From assembly GCF_008923725.1 (NCBI RefSeq), contig NZ_WBPF01000005.1:1000951-1064950 (forward strand): a DNA stretch of 64,000 nucleotides, read 5' to 3'. This DNA comes from Bacillus sp. CH140a_4T (GTDB taxonomy: Bacteria; Bacillota; Bacilli; Bacillales; Bacillaceae_G). The position numbers and the translations under genes were made by a program. The notes under the pieces were generated by a model. The model was not told the DNA's origin. It worked only from the letters and a program-made list of their open reading frames with translations, and made no database searches. This document shows positions 18,723-28,968 of this stretch, one piece after another. The number at the start of each line of letters is the position of its first letter. Position 1 is the stretch's first letter.

Positions 18723-19661
18723 TTATTGCGTTTTTACTTTCTTTCCATATTCACGAACGATATCAAATTTACTATCATCAGATTTAATATAGCCTTCATG
18801 TGAATATACTTCTTTTATGATTTTGTGACCTTCCTCATTCTTTCCTATTTCAATGAAAGCGTCCTGTAATTTCTTACTCCACTCTGCATCTAAATCAGAA
18901 CGTACCGAAATCGTATCGTTTGGAATTTTCTCTGTAAATTTCACTATTTTCGTTTGATCGAATATATTCGGATAATCTTTTTTCACAATATTACGAGCAT
19001 CTTGGAATACAACAGCTGCATCTACATCACCATTTAAAAGCGCAATAAGCGACTGATCGTGACCTTTTAATGTAACAGGTTTCACATCCTTTAGCGGATC
19101 AATTCCCTCTTTTAACAATACTGCCGCAGGCCATACATATCCCGCTGATGACGTTACATCTTGATAACCAATTTTTTTACCTTTTAAATCTTTTACACTG
19201 TTAATATTTGAATCTTTCTTAACTACAAACTCAGATTTATAAAAGTCTACTAAATCTTTTGTAGGAGCTCCTGTTTCATCATCTACTCCAAAACGTTGTG
19301 CTTGTAAAATTACGTTTGCAGCCTTTTTCTCATGCGCTAACACATACGCTGTTGGGGGTAAAAAGCCTACATCTACTTGCTTAGATGCCATCGCTTCTAC
19401 AATTGTATTGTAATTCGTTGAAATACTAACTTTGACCGGAATATTTAATTTATCACTTAATAGCTTTTCCAATGGTTTCGCCTTCGCCTCTAGCGTATCT
19501 GCATTTTGAGAAGGAACAAATTGAACATTTAAAGTCTTCGGTACATAACCTTTTTTCGTATCTTCAGTTTTACTTGCACTTGATTCCTTCGTTCCACAGC
19601 CACTTAATAATCCCGCCGCCAGTACAACTGTCGTGCTCATTGCAAAAACTTTTTTCAACAT
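18723..19661 (-). CDS. phnD: Phosphonate ABC transporter substrate-binding lipoprotein PhnD
   Basis: 312 residues, with signal peptide and lipobox L-L-S-G|C near residue 22, then a periplasmic-binding-protein fold. Characteristic PhnD motifs are 'LNVQFVPSQNADTLEAKAKP', 'VDVGFLPPTAYVLAHEKKA' and 'KGKKIGYQDVTSSAGYVWPA' (Ser/Thr/Tyr residues that grip the phosphonate group). It captures the ligand outside the membrane and hands it to PhnE. ATGGAGG precedes the ATG. It heads the operon, downstream of a divergent PhoP-box-like region. Confidence 0.93.
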   Translation of the reverse strand: MLKKVFAMSTTVVLAAGLLSGCGTKESSASKTEDTKKGYVPKTLNVQFVPSQNADTLEAKAKPLEKLLSDKLNIPVKVSISTNYNTIVEAMASKQVDVGFLPPTAYVLAHEKKAANVILQAQRFGVDDETGAPTKDLVDFYKSEFVVKKDSNINSVKDLKGKKIGYQDVTSSAGYVWPAAVLLKEGIDPLKDVKPVTLKGHDQSLIALLNGDVDAAVVFQDARNIVKKDYPNIFDQTKIVKFTEKIPNDTISVRSDLDAEWSKKLQDAFIEIGKNEEGHKIIKEVYSHEGYIKSDDSKFDIVREYGKKVKTQ

Positions 19662-19745
19662 ATTAATGCCTCCATTTTTATTGTTATAAATTTCCTTCCG
19701 TAAACATGAAGAAATATATCACACATTTTTATTAATAATTGCTTA

Positions 19746-19773
19746 TTTACAGAATCTTTACACATTCTATACA
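19746..19773. promoter_or_regulatory. PhoP-box-like triplet of direct repeats
   Basis: TTTACA (19746), TTTACA (19757) and TATACA (19768) are spaced exactly 11 bases apart, with N5 between them, matching the PhoP box TT(A/T/C)ACA-N5 of Bacillus. The site lies between phnD and the nucleotidase gene and is oriented towards the nucleotidase. Phosphate-starvation control is inferred from the pattern. Confidence 0.6.
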
Positions 19774-19844
19774 TTCTCATTAAAATTACCTTCATATATT
19801 TGATATGCTTAACTTGTAGATAACAATAGAAAAGGTGAATGATA

Positions 19845-21428
19845 TTGAATCAAAATCAAATTGTAACTTTAAACATCTTATTAACAAGTGATATACATGG
19901 TACTGTTTATCCAATTCACTACCAAGATAACTCCGAAGCTGAAATTGGTTTAGCTAAAATTTCTACTCTTATAAAAAAAGAACGTTCCCAAAATAGAAAC
20001 GTCCTTTTAATTGATAACGGTGACTTCATACAAGGAACACCCTTCACTTATCATTACGCTACATATGAAAAAGATAAGAAAAATCCAATGTCCTTATTAG
20101 CGAACTATTTACGGTATGATGCCGCAGTGATTGGGAATCATGAATTTAATTATGGAATGGGCGTATTAAACAATGCTATTTCTACTGCGAACTTCCCGTA
20201 TCTATCAGCAAATATTTTAGATAAAAACAGCAAAGAACCTTATTTCGGGAAACCATATATAATAAAACATATTGAATCAAATATAAAAATTGCTATTTTA
20301 GGGGTGACAACACATTACATTCCTAATTGGGAACAACCCCATCACATTCAAGATTTACAATTTGAAGATGCATTAGAAACAACAAAAAAGTGGGTTTCTT
20401 ACATTCACGAACACGAGAAACCAGATTTATTAGTCGTAGCGTATCACGGAGGATTTGAACGCGATCTACAAACCGGGGTACCGACCGAAGTTTTAACAGG
20501 TGAAAACCAAGGATATGCAATGTGTCATGAAATTGAAGGAATAGATATTTTACTAACAGGCCACCAACACCGGGAAATCGCTCACACCGTAATAAATGGT
20601 GTAACAATTTTACAGACTGGATGCAATGGACACTCCATTGGAAAAATAACAGTAACATTCAAAAAAACAGAAAAAAAATGGATAAAAAAAGAGAGTTATT
20701 CACAATTATTTCCTGTGCAAGGAATTACGGCGGACCAACATATTCTTTCCTTAGTTGCCGATTATGAAGAGAAAACACAAAATTGGCTCGATCAACCTAT
20801 TGGACTAATCTATGGAGACATGCAAATTTCAGACGCTATGCAAACTCGTTTGCAAGACCATCCTTTTATTGAATTTATAAATAACATACAGATGGATATA
20901 GCTAATGTTTCTATTTCTTGTACAAGCTTATTTCATAATACATCTCCAGGTTTCCCTGATCATGTAACAATGCGTGACATCGTTTCTAATTATATTTATC
21001 CAAATACATTACAAGTAATTAGAATAACTGGAGCAGATATAAAAGATGCCCTTGAACTCTCTGCTTCTTATTTCACATTAAATGCAGATGGAGATATTAT
21101 CGTAAACCCTACCTTCATAGAACCAAAGCCGCAACACTATAATTACGATATGTGGGAAGGGATTTCGTACGTATTAAACATTTCCAAACCTATTGGCGAG
21201 AGAGTAGAATCTTTACAATGCAAAGGCATTCCTCTTAATATGGATGAAGAATATGAAGTCGTTATGAATAATTATCGCGCTAGCGGCGGAGGAAACTTCT
21301 TTATGTTCCAAAATAAGCCCGTAATAAAAGACATACCAACAGATATGTCTGAACTGATTGCTAATTATATTTTGAAACATAAAAAGATAGAAGCAACAGT
21401 CAATAACAACTGGAAAGTTATTAAATAA
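19845..21428 (+). CDS. Metallophosphatase / 5'-nucleotidase (UshA-YfkN family), probably cytoplasmic
   Basis: About 527 residues. The N-terminal metallophosphatase domain has 'LLTSDIHG' (D-x-H), 'LLIDNGDFIQGTP' (GD), 'AVIGNHEFNYG' (GNHE), 'AYHGG' and 'LLTGHQHRE' (GHxH), a complete dimetal site. The C-terminal 5'-nucleotidase domain contains 'NYRASGGGNFFMF'. Family members release phosphate from nucleotides or 2',3'-cyclic nucleotides. There is no signal peptide, unlike UshA or YfkN, so it likely acts inside the cell. The best start is TTG at 19845, seven bases after AAAGGTG; the ATG at 19839 is too close. The adjacent PhoP-like box suggests phosphate scavenging with phnDCEE. Confidence 0.85.
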   Translation: MNQNQIVTLNILLTSDIHGTVYPIHYQDNSEAEIGLAKISTLIKKERSQNRNVLLIDNGDFIQGTPFTYHYATYEKDKKNPMSLLANYLRYDAAVIGNHEFNYGMGVLNNAISTANFPYLSANILDKNSKEPYFGKPYIIKHIESNIKIAILGVTTHYIPNWEQPHHIQDLQFEDALETTKKWVSYIHEHEKPDLLVVAYHGGFERDLQTGVPTEVLTGENQGYAMCHEIEGIDILLTGHQHREIAHTVINGVTILQTGCNGHSIGKITVTFKKTEKKWIKKESYSQLFPVQGITADQHILSLVADYEEKTQNWLDQPIGLIYGDMQISDAMQTRLQDHPFIEFINNIQMDIANVSISCTSLFHNTSPGFPDHVTMRDIVSNYIYPNTLQVIRITGADIKDALELSASYFTLNADGDIIVNPTFIEPKPQHYNYDMWEGISYVLNISKPIGERVESLQCKGIPLNMDEEYEVVMNNYRASGGGNFFMFQNKPVIKDIPTDMSELIANYILKHKKIEATVNNNWKVIK

Positions 21429-21445
21429 CGGATATAATAAATAAA

Positions 21446-21467
21446 AAAGATGGGCTTTGCCCATCTT

Positions 21468-21468
<1 letters not shown>
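21446..21468. terminator. Bidirectional terminator between the nucleotidase gene and ynzC
   Basis: Ten-base arms (aaagatgggc / gcccatcttt, loop ttt) with flanking A and T runs lie between convergent stops. Confidence 0.85.
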
Positions 21469-21725
<257 letters not shown>

Positions 21726-21752
21726 TCAAAACTGATTATTATCATACAATAG

Positions 21753-22439
<687 letters not shown>

Positions 22440-22469
22440 TTATAGTGTATCATAAATTCGCCTTTCGTT

Positions 22470-22483
22470 CGAACTTATGTTTG
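22470..22483. promoter_or_regulatory. LexA (DinR) box with overlapping lexA promoter
   Basis: CGAACTTATGTTTG fits the Bacillus SOS box CGAAC-N4-GTTYG. It overlaps a promoter towards lexA, with -35 TTGTAG at 22481-22486, 17-base spacer and -10 TATACT at 22504-22509. This fits autorepression of lexA and control of yneB. Confidence 0.8.
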
Positions 22484-22550
22484 TAGAATGTTTTTTCGCA
22501 TGTTATACTTATTAATAAGAAAAATGAAAGAAAACGAGGTGTTAGAAAAC

Positions 22551-23171
22551 ATGGAAAAGTTAACGAAACGCCAGCAAGACATTCTCGACTTTATTAAGCT
22601 AAAAGTACAAGAAAAAGGATATCCACCTTCCGTACGCGAAATCGGTCAAGCAGTCGGCCTCGCTTCTAGTTCTACAGTGCACGGACATTTATCACGACTA
22701 GAAGAAAAAGGATATATTCGACGCGATCCAACAAAACCACGAGCAATTGAAATTTTAGGTGACAACCGAATGGATACAGAAACACAATCTGTTATTCAAG
22801 TTCCAATTGTCGGAAAAGTTACTGCTGGATTACCGATTACAGCAGTTGAAAGTGTAGAAGATCACTTCCCACTTCCAGCTAGCATTGTTGCTGGAGCAGA
22901 CCAAGTGTTTATGTTACGTATTTCTGGAGATAGTATGATTGAAGCTGGTATTTTCGATGGAGATTTAGTTGTTGTTCGCCAACAACAGTCTGCATATAAT
23001 GGTGAAATTGTAGTCGCTTTAACAGAAGATAACGAAGCAACTGTTAAACGTTTCTATAAGGAAAAAGACCATTTCCGTCTACAACCGGAAAACTCTTCAT
23101 TAGAGCCTATCATTTTAAAACAAGTGTCAGTTATCGGCAAAGTAATTGGCGTATATCGTGATTTACATTAA
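22551..23171 (+). CDS. lexA: LexA, SOS repressor
   Basis: 206 residues. The N-terminal winged helix ('[20 protein letters not shown]', then '[20 protein letters not shown]') binds the SOS box. The self-cleaving C-terminal domain has the Ala-Gly scissile bond in 'GKVTAGLPI', the nucleophile Ser in '[11 protein letters not shown]' and the general-base Lys in 'EATVKRFY'. RecA filaments trigger cleavage and derepression. The start at ATG 22551 follows CGAGGTG; the frame opens at 22488, but that part overlaps the promoter. Confidence 0.96.
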   Translation: MEKLTKRQQDILDFIKLKVQEKGYPPSVREIGQAVGLASSSTVHGHLSRLEEKGYIRRDPTKPRAIEILGDNRMDTETQSVIQVPIVGKVTAGLPITAVESVEDHFPLPASIVAGADQVFMLRISGDSMIEAGIFDGDLVVVRQQQSAYNGEIVVALTEDNEATVKRFYKEKDHFRLQPENSSLEPIILKQVSVIGKVIGVYRDLH

Positions 23172-23178
23172 AAATAAT

Positions 23179-23224
23179 AAAAGAAGATAATTACCTTATT
23201 TATATACGGTAATTATCTTCTTTT
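23179..23224. terminator. Bidirectional terminator between lexA and the DUF4097 gene
   Basis: Perfect 15-base arms (23181-23195 and 23208-23222) flank a 12-base loop, with A and T runs outside. Confidence 0.85.
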
Positions 23225-23258
23225 TTGTATTTTGATAGATTTTCATACATTCTATTAC

Positions 23259-24065
23259 CTACGAAGGAGTTTCAATCGTCACATCGCCAGCAGCTGTTTT
23301 ACCGCTAATCTTTTTACTACCATTTCCAATAGTTATATTTTTATTTTCTTCATTAAAAATCATTACGTCGCCAGCAGCGCTTTGCCCAGTTATTACTGCA
23401 TCTTGTGGTTTTTCTAATAAAGTAATATCTACATCCCCAGCAGTTGAACTTGCCTCTACATCATACTTAGGATCATGATCCACAACATATACATCCCCGC
23501 TAGCCGTTTTCGCTGTTACTTTCCCTATTACCTTTTTTAAATTCACCTCACCAGCTTTTGTAGACCCCTCCACACTCTTAGCTGTGACATGCTTCAAATC
23601 TACTTCTCCAGCAAGTGTCCCAACACTTACACGATCACTTTTCACATCACTTATTTCTATTTGTCCAGCTGATGAATTTATTTTTATCTCCTGGTAAGAA
23701 CGTTCTGGTACAAATATAGTCACTGCAGACGTTTGAAACTTGAAATTGTAAAAAGAAAAATCAAATGAAGCACCTTTTTCTCTTTCCCCAATAATTTTTA
23801 ATGTGTCACCATCTTCAGCAATACGGATTTCTTGTTTACGTACATCTCCTGATTGCTTTACATAAAAAGAAGAATCGGGAGATTTTTGGACAACAATATC
23901 CCCAGCATCTAACTTAACTTCTATATTTTTTAGTATTTCATTTTTAATTACATCTTCTTTATTTCCTTCTTCTGCAGTTTGCACTGCTTTTTCATATGTT
24001 TGTGAAATCCCAATTACTCCAATAATGATACAAGCGATTGCTACTAACAATATTTTTTTCATCAT
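23259..24065 (-). CDS. DUF4097 family beta-strand-repeat protein (LiaG-like), membrane-anchored
   Basis: 268 residues. One N-terminal membrane helix (about 4-20) is followed by an extracellular beta-repeat domain in which 'AGDV', 'AGEV', 'SGDV' recur about every 20 residues (for example 'GSTKAGEVNLKKVIGKVTAK', 'KTASGDVYVV', 'STAGDVDITL'), a parallel-beta stack. The family commonly sits in padR-DUF1700-DUF4097 operons and in LiaG-type envelope-stress loci. The start follows the stop of the DUF1700 gene directly. Role unknown; envelope-related by association. Confidence 0.85.
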   Translation of the reverse strand: MMKKILLVAIACIIIGVIGISQTYEKAVQTAEEGNKEDVIKNEILKNIEVKLDAGDIVVQKSPDSSFYVKQSGDVRKQEIRIAEDGDTLKIIGEREKGASFDFSFYNFKFQTSAVTIFVPERSYQEIKINSSAGQIEISDVKSDRVSVGTLAGEVDLKHVTAKSVEGSTKAGEVNLKKVIGKVTAKTASGDVYVVDHDPKYDVEASSTAGDVDITLLEKPQDAVITGQSAAGDVMIFNEENKNITIGNGSKKISGKTAAGDVTIETPS

Positions 24066-24608
24066 CTACTCCCCTTTTATCATTTTGAAGTTCCATATTA
24101 CATAACGTACGCATAACTTTTTAAACCACTTCGTACTATAATGAGCGATAATACATAACAACAAACCTACTCCAACAAACGTTATACTAACGAATATATC
24201 CAACCAAATAAAAGTACCCATAAATATTTTTCCAATAACGAAAAATGGTGTCACTACACTAGCAATCCCACCGACCCAAAAGGAAAATATAAAAGCAATA
24301 ATTGCAACTAACGGGCCTAATACAATAATGAAATTAAACAAACTAAGTCCAATCGCTGCCATAACAGCCCTTGTTATATTCGAAGTAGATGGGTCCTTTT
24401 TCATTTCATCAAAGCGATACAAAGCAAGTAAATCTTTCGCAATTACTTTCGGCGAGCCAAGACCCTTTATTATTTCCGATTCAGTTTTTCCTTCTTCTTT
24501 CCCAAACTGAAAATGCTCTTCATAATCAAATAAAATATCTTTCCTCTCTTCTTCCGGTAACTTTCTAAGATGACTTGATAATTCTTTAAGAAACTGTTCT
24601 TTACTCAT
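24066..24608 (-). CDS. DUF1700 (HAAS) family membrane protein
   Basis: 180 residues from the ATG at 24608 ([20 protein letters not shown]). The N-terminal helical HAAS domain with 'DYEEHF', then '[13 protein letters not shown]', is followed by three to four membrane helices. This start overlaps the padR stop by eight bases (ATGAGTAA), a coupled arrangement. The frame extends 16 codons further upstream inside padR. The typical partner of PadR regulators. Confidence 0.88.
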   Translation of the reverse strand: MSKEQFLKELSSHLRKLPEEERKDILFDYEEHFQFGKEEGKTESEIIKGLGSPKVIAKDLLALYRFDEMKKDPSTSNITRAVMAAIGLSLFNFIIVLGPLVAIIAFIFSFWVGGIASVVTPFFVIGKIFMGTFIWLDIFVSITFVGVGLLLCIIAHYSTKWFKKLCVRYVIWNFKMIKGE

Positions 24609-24930
24609 CCCATTCCACCCCTTCAATAATTTCTTGTACGCCTTTTGCAAAATCACGCCACTCTGTTACTAACAAATTCAGTTGCGTTTCCCCTTGCTCC
24701 GTTAGTTGATAATATTTACGAGGCGGCCCCTCCGTAGATTCTTTCAAATACGTTTGAAAATATCCTTCTTTCGTTAAACGACGTAATAAAGGATACACTG
24801 ACCCTTCCGATATTAAAAATTTATTTGAGATTTGCTGAACAAGTTCATAACCGTAACAATCCTTACGTTTTACAAGTGCTAAAACACACAGTTCTAACAC
24901 GCCTTTTTTAAACTGAACGTTCAAGCTCAA
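24601..24930 (-). CDS. PadR-family transcriptional regulator
   Basis: 109 residues of PadR winged helix: '[20 protein letters not shown]', '[19 protein letters not shown]' (recognition helix) and '[18 protein letters not shown]' (wing). It is the first gene of a three-gene operon with DUF1700 and DUF4097 proteins and probably represses it, sensing an envelope-active compound or stress. Two direct repeats in its promoter are candidate operators. Confidence 0.9.
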   Translation of the reverse strand: MSLNVQFKKGVLELCVLALVKRKDCYGYELVQQISNKFLISEGSVYPLLRRLTKEGYFQTYLKESTEGPPRKYYQLTEQGETQLNLLVTEWRDFAKGVQEIIEGVEWDE

Positions 24931-24947
24931 TCCCCCTTTCTCATTCC

Positions 24948-25019
24948 AGTACTATTCAATACACGGTACCTGTTATACCCATAATATACCACTTAGTATT
25001 ATTCATTGCAAGGTACTCA
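24948..25019 (-). promoter_or_regulatory. padR promoter with two 25-base direct repeats
   Basis: Repeats at 24948-24972 and 24995-25019 share 18 of 25 bases (AGTA-x-TATTCA...GGTAC). Between and within them lies a minus-strand promoter: -35 TTGCAA (25011-25006), 17-base spacer, -10 TATATT (24988-24983). One repeat covers the -35 and the other lies downstream of the -10, as expected for repression. Confidence 0.6.
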
Positions 25020-25056
25020 TTTATATTTACTCCCTAAATGTAGAAAACGTACAAAT

Positions 25057-25104
25057 AAAAGCCTAAATAATGTCCTGTTATAACTGGCCATCACTCAGGC
25101 TTTT
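25057..25104 (-). terminator. Terminator at the end of the lasso-peptide operon
   Basis: A long imperfect hairpin, with AAAGCCT / AGGCTTT at the base and G-U-rich upper stem, lies between the exporter gene and padR. The minus-strand side ends in TTTT. Confidence 0.6.
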
Positions 25105-25152
25105 ATTCGATTCGAACTGTATGAATACAAAAATTCATTCACTCTTTCCCCT

Positions 25153-26952
25153 CTAAGAACCAACTTCTATTTGTGACCCTAATAAATTTCGAAATACACC
25201 TTTTCTCTCTTTAGCCAATTGATTAAATTCACCTTTTTGAACAATTTCACCTTTTCCTAAAACAATAACTTGATCTGCATTGCGGATCGTAGATAACCGA
25301 TGCGCAATAACAACAATAATCATCGTTCCTTTCAATCTTTCTATTGCTGATTGGATCTTCACCTCATTTTCAGCATCTAATGCACTCGTAGCTTCATCTA
25401 ATACTAAAATGGACGGTTGTCTTAAAATAGCTCGAGCTAGTACAAGTCGTTGACGTTCACCACCTGAAAGTCTCACTCCACGATCTCCAATGAGAGTATC
25501 AAGCCCTTTTGGCAGTATTCGTACAAATTCAGCTGCCGCCGCAAAATCTAATGCAGTCCAAATTTGTTCTTCACTCGAATTCGGCTCAATCATCAATAAA
25601 TTTTCTCTTATGCTTGCATTAAATAAAAAAGGATCTTGTGGCACATAACTAATAGCCCGTCTCAATGACAGTAAATTTTCACTTGTAAGAGGAGTTCCAT
25701 CTATTAATACTTGACCTTTCTCTGGTTGAATCAATCCCATTAAAACATCGATTAATGTACTCTTCCCAGCTCCCGAATGCCCCACAATAGCCGTCATACT
25801 ATTGATTGGTATTTGCACATTAATATTTTGAAGTGCATACAAATGCTCCTTCTTATTATACCGAAAATAAATATCCTTACATTCAATACCCTGTTCTATA
25901 CAAATCGGCTTTATATTTTTTTGCTGGTGTATATCCTGTATTTCAATCGCTTCAATACATTCCCCTTGTAATTCCCATAATGACTTAAAAGCAGGAATGC
26001 TTGCAGCAAGCTGTTCTAAATTTGACTGAATTGTCATAAAGCGTGGCCATAGTCTCGAAAAGATGAGTACGATTAATAATAATTGGGCCGGTTGAGCTTT
26101 AAATATACTTACTGATAATAATAAAAAAAATGCAATTAATATAGCCATTGAAACTTTATAAAACAATTGAGAGTTCGATCTTATTCTCATATACTCCATT
26201 TGCTCATTACTCATCTTTTTTGTTAAAGATTGTAACCAGTCTAAACGTGATGCTTCCAAAGTATTACTCTTTATATCTTTAATTCCATTAAAATGATCTG
26301 TTATACCAGAAAGATAGTCTTTTGCCAATTCTGAGGTCTTACCGCCTAGTATTCGTGCTTTTTTTATAAAAACACGAGAAGCTACCAAGAATAATAAGCC
26401 AAAGACCAAAACAAATATAGTTATTTGAGGAGATAGTAAAAACGCAATCCCCACCTGTATAAATGTAAACAGAATAGCAGCTAACAATTGTAAAATTAAA
26501 TTAACCCCATAACTTACACGAGCTAATTCTGTAGTTAATATAGTTATTAGATTTGTTTTCCTTTTCTCTAAAAAAAAACTCCACTTTGCTTTTAAAATCA
26601 TACTATATGTTTCCATTCTTAATTTTCGCACAAAAGCTTGTTGTGTTCTCGCATCCCTTAGCGTTATATTTCTTTGTAGTAAATTTTGACCTAACACTAT
26701 TAGTATATATATACCTAAAATAGAAACTAGACTTGTTGTTTTAGGAAAATCCTGCAAAAATCTAGAGACAGGTGCAATAAAAGTAATCTCCTCGCCTATA
26801 TTAATTATTCCAGTCATACTTATCATAGGAATTAATAAAATAATACCTATCCCTTCAAGTAAACTTATTAAAACCATACCAAATAAATTCACATACAGTA
26901 TTTTTCCCGCTGAAGAGTATAATTTCTTCATAAAATATATAATATGATTCAT
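25153..26952 (-). CDS. ABC exporter of the lasso-peptide cluster (LasD type)
   Basis: 599 residues from the ATG at 26952 (AGGGGG upstream). A transmembrane domain (about 1-310) is fused to an ABC domain with Walker A '[12 protein letters not shown]', signature 'RLSGGERQRLVLARAIL' and Walker B 'ILVLDEATSALD'. It is a homodimeric exporter that would secrete the mature lasso peptide and confer self-immunity. It lies 11 bases after the nucleotidyltransferase gene and is the last gene of the cluster. There is no peptidase C39 domain, as expected, since leader removal is done by B2. Confidence 0.88.
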   Translation of the reverse strand: MNHIIYFMKKLYSSAGKILYVNLFGMVLISLLEGIGIILLIPMISMTGIINIGEEITFIAPVSRFLQDFPKTTSLVSILGIYILIVLGQNLLQRNITLRDARTQQAFVRKLRMETYSMILKAKWSFFLEKRKTNLITILTTELARVSYGVNLILQLLAAILFTFIQVGIAFLLSPQITIFVLVFGLLFLVASRVFIKKARILGGKTSELAKDYLSGITDHFNGIKDIKSNTLEASRLDWLQSLTKKMSNEQMEYMRIRSNSQLFYKVSMAILIAFFLLLSVSIFKAQPAQLLLIVLIFSRLWPRFMTIQSNLEQLAASIPAFKSLWELQGECIEAIEIQDIHQQKNIKPICIEQGIECKDIYFRYNKKEHLYALQNINVQIPINSMTAIVGHSGAGKSTLIDVLMGLIQPEKGQVLIDGTPLTSENLLSLRRAISYVPQDPFLFNASIRENLLMIEPNSSEEQIWTALDFAAAAEFVRILPKGLDTLIGDRGVRLSGGERQRLVLARAILRQPSILVLDEATSALDAENEVKIQSAIERLKGTMIIVVIAHRLSTIRNADQVIVLGKGEIVQKGEFNQLAKERKGVFRNLLGSQIEVGS

Positions 26953-26963
26953 CGATTTTCCCC

Positions 26964-28151
26964 CTATAACAAAGCAAGCTTCTTTGTTTTCCTCCAAAGA
27001 CATAAAAACGGACGTAAAGGAAAATATAAAAAATGAAGAAATTTAGGTAACGGTAATGTTTTTGCATCAATTGGATAAGGATAAAGCTGGCTCAAAATAA
27101 ATAAAATTTTTTGTTGATTAGACATCAGTGAAAATAAATGTCTACTATGATAGGAAAGTACTTCTTCAGGAACAGGTTCTGAATGTAAATTTATCATTTT
27201 CTTGAAATAAAACAGTGCTTCTTGTGCTAACTGCTTCGAATGTTTCTTAGCTACTAATTCCGTCATCCTTTCATTTAGCCGTACACCTAGCAATTGTGAT
27301 GCCAAAATTAATGCTTGTCCCCCTAAATGAAGCACTTGATATTTTCTCATTAATTTATGAATCTCATTCCAGTTAAGATCTTGACCGACAATTTTTTTTA
27401 TGTCTACTAACCAACGTAACCTGGACCAACCATGTCTAGCACCATGAGATACAAGAAATAAAAACAAGTCTTCCTTTCCTAACATATATACCGAATTACT
27501 CGTAAGTGTACTTTTTCTCTTTCGCTTCCAAAGCTCTTCAAACCCAGGTTCCTTACCCGGTCCGGGATTTAACCTCCAATGAATTTCAAGTTTGATCCGC
27601 CTTGTTGGATCGAAAAATGTTATATGGTGATGCCTCCATTTCCAATCACTTAATATCGTTTGAATATAATCATCTTTTACATACCCCTGCTCCAAAAGTA
27701 GCATTTCTACTTTTTCTAAATTTTGCATCGGAATAAGAACATCCAAATCACAGGATGTTCGTAAAGAAATATCTCCATATAAATCCTGAGACAGTACAGG
27801 CCCTTTTAGAAAAATCATACGAATCTCATTTTCACTACATAGTTTATTTATTCGTTCCATTTCAGCACTTAAATAAAGCATTTGAAATGTATTTTTTTTA
27901 TATTTTCTATTCAAGGTTTGTACAATATGCGAAGGAATTAGTTCCTCATCCACCTGTTTAAGTTTTTGATATATCACCGGATAAACTCGATGATGCACAG
28001 TTTGCTCAAGAAATACCTCCCAATTAATATCCAAAAACAATTCATTACTGTAAGTTTGCACGGTTTCATCATCTTGCAACTTCAAAATTGCAAAAAGAAG
28101 TTTCAATTCCTTAGACATGAACTCTACATTAAGACCAACATCTTTCTCCAT
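26964..28151 (-). CDS. Lasso-cluster nucleotidyltransferase-family protein (NTP_transf_5)
   Basis: About 395 residues. The nucleotidyltransferase core is visible at 'IRMIFLKGPVLSQDLYGD' and 'RTSCDLDVLIPMQNLEKVE', where D-x-D would bind metal, followed by 'KLEIHWRLNPG'. This family is a frequent member of Firmicutes lasso clusters that also carry a kinase; in pseudomycoidin-type clusters it is thought to modify the phosphorylated C-terminus. The start at ATG 28151 follows AAAGGAG and lies one base after the B2 stop. Exact reaction unproven. Confidence 0.82.
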   Translation of the reverse strand: MEKDVGLNVEFMSKELKLLFAILKLQDDETVQTYSNELFLDINWEVFLEQTVHHRVYPVIYQKLKQVDEELIPSHIVQTLNRKYKKNTFQMLYLSAEMERINKLCSENEIRMIFLKGPVLSQDLYGDISLRTSCDLDVLIPMQNLEKVEMLLLEQGYVKDDYIQTILSDWKWRHHHITFFDPTRRIKLEIHWRLNPGPGKEPGFEELWKRKRKSTLTSNSVYMLGKEDLFLFLVSHGARHGWSRLRWLVDIKKIVGQDLNWNEIHKLMRKYQVLHLGGQALILASQLLGVRLNERMTELVAKKHSKQLAQEALFYFKKMINLHSEPVPEEVLSYHSRHLFSLMSNQQKILFILSQLYPYPIDAKTLPLPKFLHFLYFPLRPFLCLWRKTKKLALL

Positions 28152-28152
28152 T

Positions 28153-28626
28153 TTATTCTCCTTTAATAGTGTCCTCACTTAGCCTTTTTGCAAATGATCC
28201 AACGACAGTAAATTTCTCCATTCCTTCTGATCCACTAACATAAAAAGAACCGCTCCGTAACCATGCATGCGCAATTAATTCCCCATGACTATCCTTAGCA
28301 GTTCCTAAATAAAGAGTACTCTCAATGTGACGTTTTTCGAGCATTTTCATCCCAGCTATAGCTTTAACAAGGCACTGACTTTCCCAAAAAGTATAACGAC
28401 TCATAATAGAAATAGCTTCAGACACCTTCTTTAGTGTATCTCCGTGTGGCTCAATTTGAGCTACTGATGTTTCGTTCATATAATCCCCTAAAGAAGGTGC
28501 AACTTTGGAAAAGGTAATACTTTTTAGTACACGCGCCCATCCTAAAAAAATAAAAGCCTCTAAAAATAAAAGCTTTGTTTCCATGTTCAGTGATAAAAAT
28601 ACTCTTAACCTTTTCACAATATTCAT
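28153..28626 (-). CDS. Lasso peptide leader peptidase B2 (transglutaminase-like)
   Basis: 157 residues with the B2 protease signature: Cys85 in 'FWESQCLVKAIAGMKML' and His120 in 'ELIAHAWLRSGSFYVSG', the catalytic pair of the transglutaminase-like fold. B2 cuts the leader from precursor A after B1 has delivered it. It lies 36 bases downstream of B1 and nearly touches the next gene. In split-B systems B1 and B2 are separate, as here. Confidence 0.9.
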   Translation of the reverse strand: MNIVKRLRVFLSLNMETKLLFLEAFIFLGWARVLKSITFSKVAPSLGDYMNETSVAQIEPHGDTLKKVSEAISIMSRYTFWESQCLVKAIAGMKMLEKRHIESTLYLGTAKDSHGELIAHAWLRSGSFYVSGSEGMEKFTVVGSFAKRLSEDTIKGE

Positions 28627-28662
28627 TAATCCCTTCCTAACAGTTCTCTTGACATTACGAAT

Positions 28663-28968
28663 CTATCTATTAGATTGATCTTTTATTTGAATTAAACCTT
28701 CTTGAAATAAACAATCTAAAAAGGAAAGAACTTGCTCTTCGCAATCACACCGTTCAATGTTGTACTTTGACAACAATGTACTGACAAGTTCAGTAACCAT
28801 AATTGGAGTTTTTATTAGTTCCCAAATTTCCCCCCCTGTTTGTCCCAAATTATAATATTTCCCTTTTTGAACATTTAGCATTACTTTTTCCCCATCCATA
28901 TCACTCACAATATTCTCTTCACTTTGCACAATCTGAGACTCTAGAGAAATTCTCTCTGTATACATCAT
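28663..28968 (-). CDS. Lasso peptide RRE/PqqD-like protein B1
   Basis: 101 residues with a PqqD-type winged helix: 'EENIVSDMDGEKVMLNVQKG', 'KYYNLGQTGGEIWELIKTPI' and a C-terminal helical part. This RiPP recognition element holds the leader of the precursor. It starts 8 bases after AAGGAGG at ATG 28968 and overlaps the end of the kinase gene by 50 bases. Confidence 0.9.
   Translation of the reverse strand: MMYTERISLESQIVQSEENIVSDMDGEKVMLNVQKGKYYNLGQTGGEIWELIKTPIMVTELVSTLLSKYNIERCDCEEQVLSFLDCLFQEGLIQIKDQSNR

Noticed and set aside
24608-24656. Upstream extension of the DUF1700 gene into padR
   Set aside because: No ribosome site before it; the ATG at 24608 overlaps the padR stop in the typical coupled way.
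26855-27070. 71-codon frame overlapping the exporter and nucleotidyltransferase genes
   Set aside because: It is a shadow of two well-supported genes in another frame and has no start signals.
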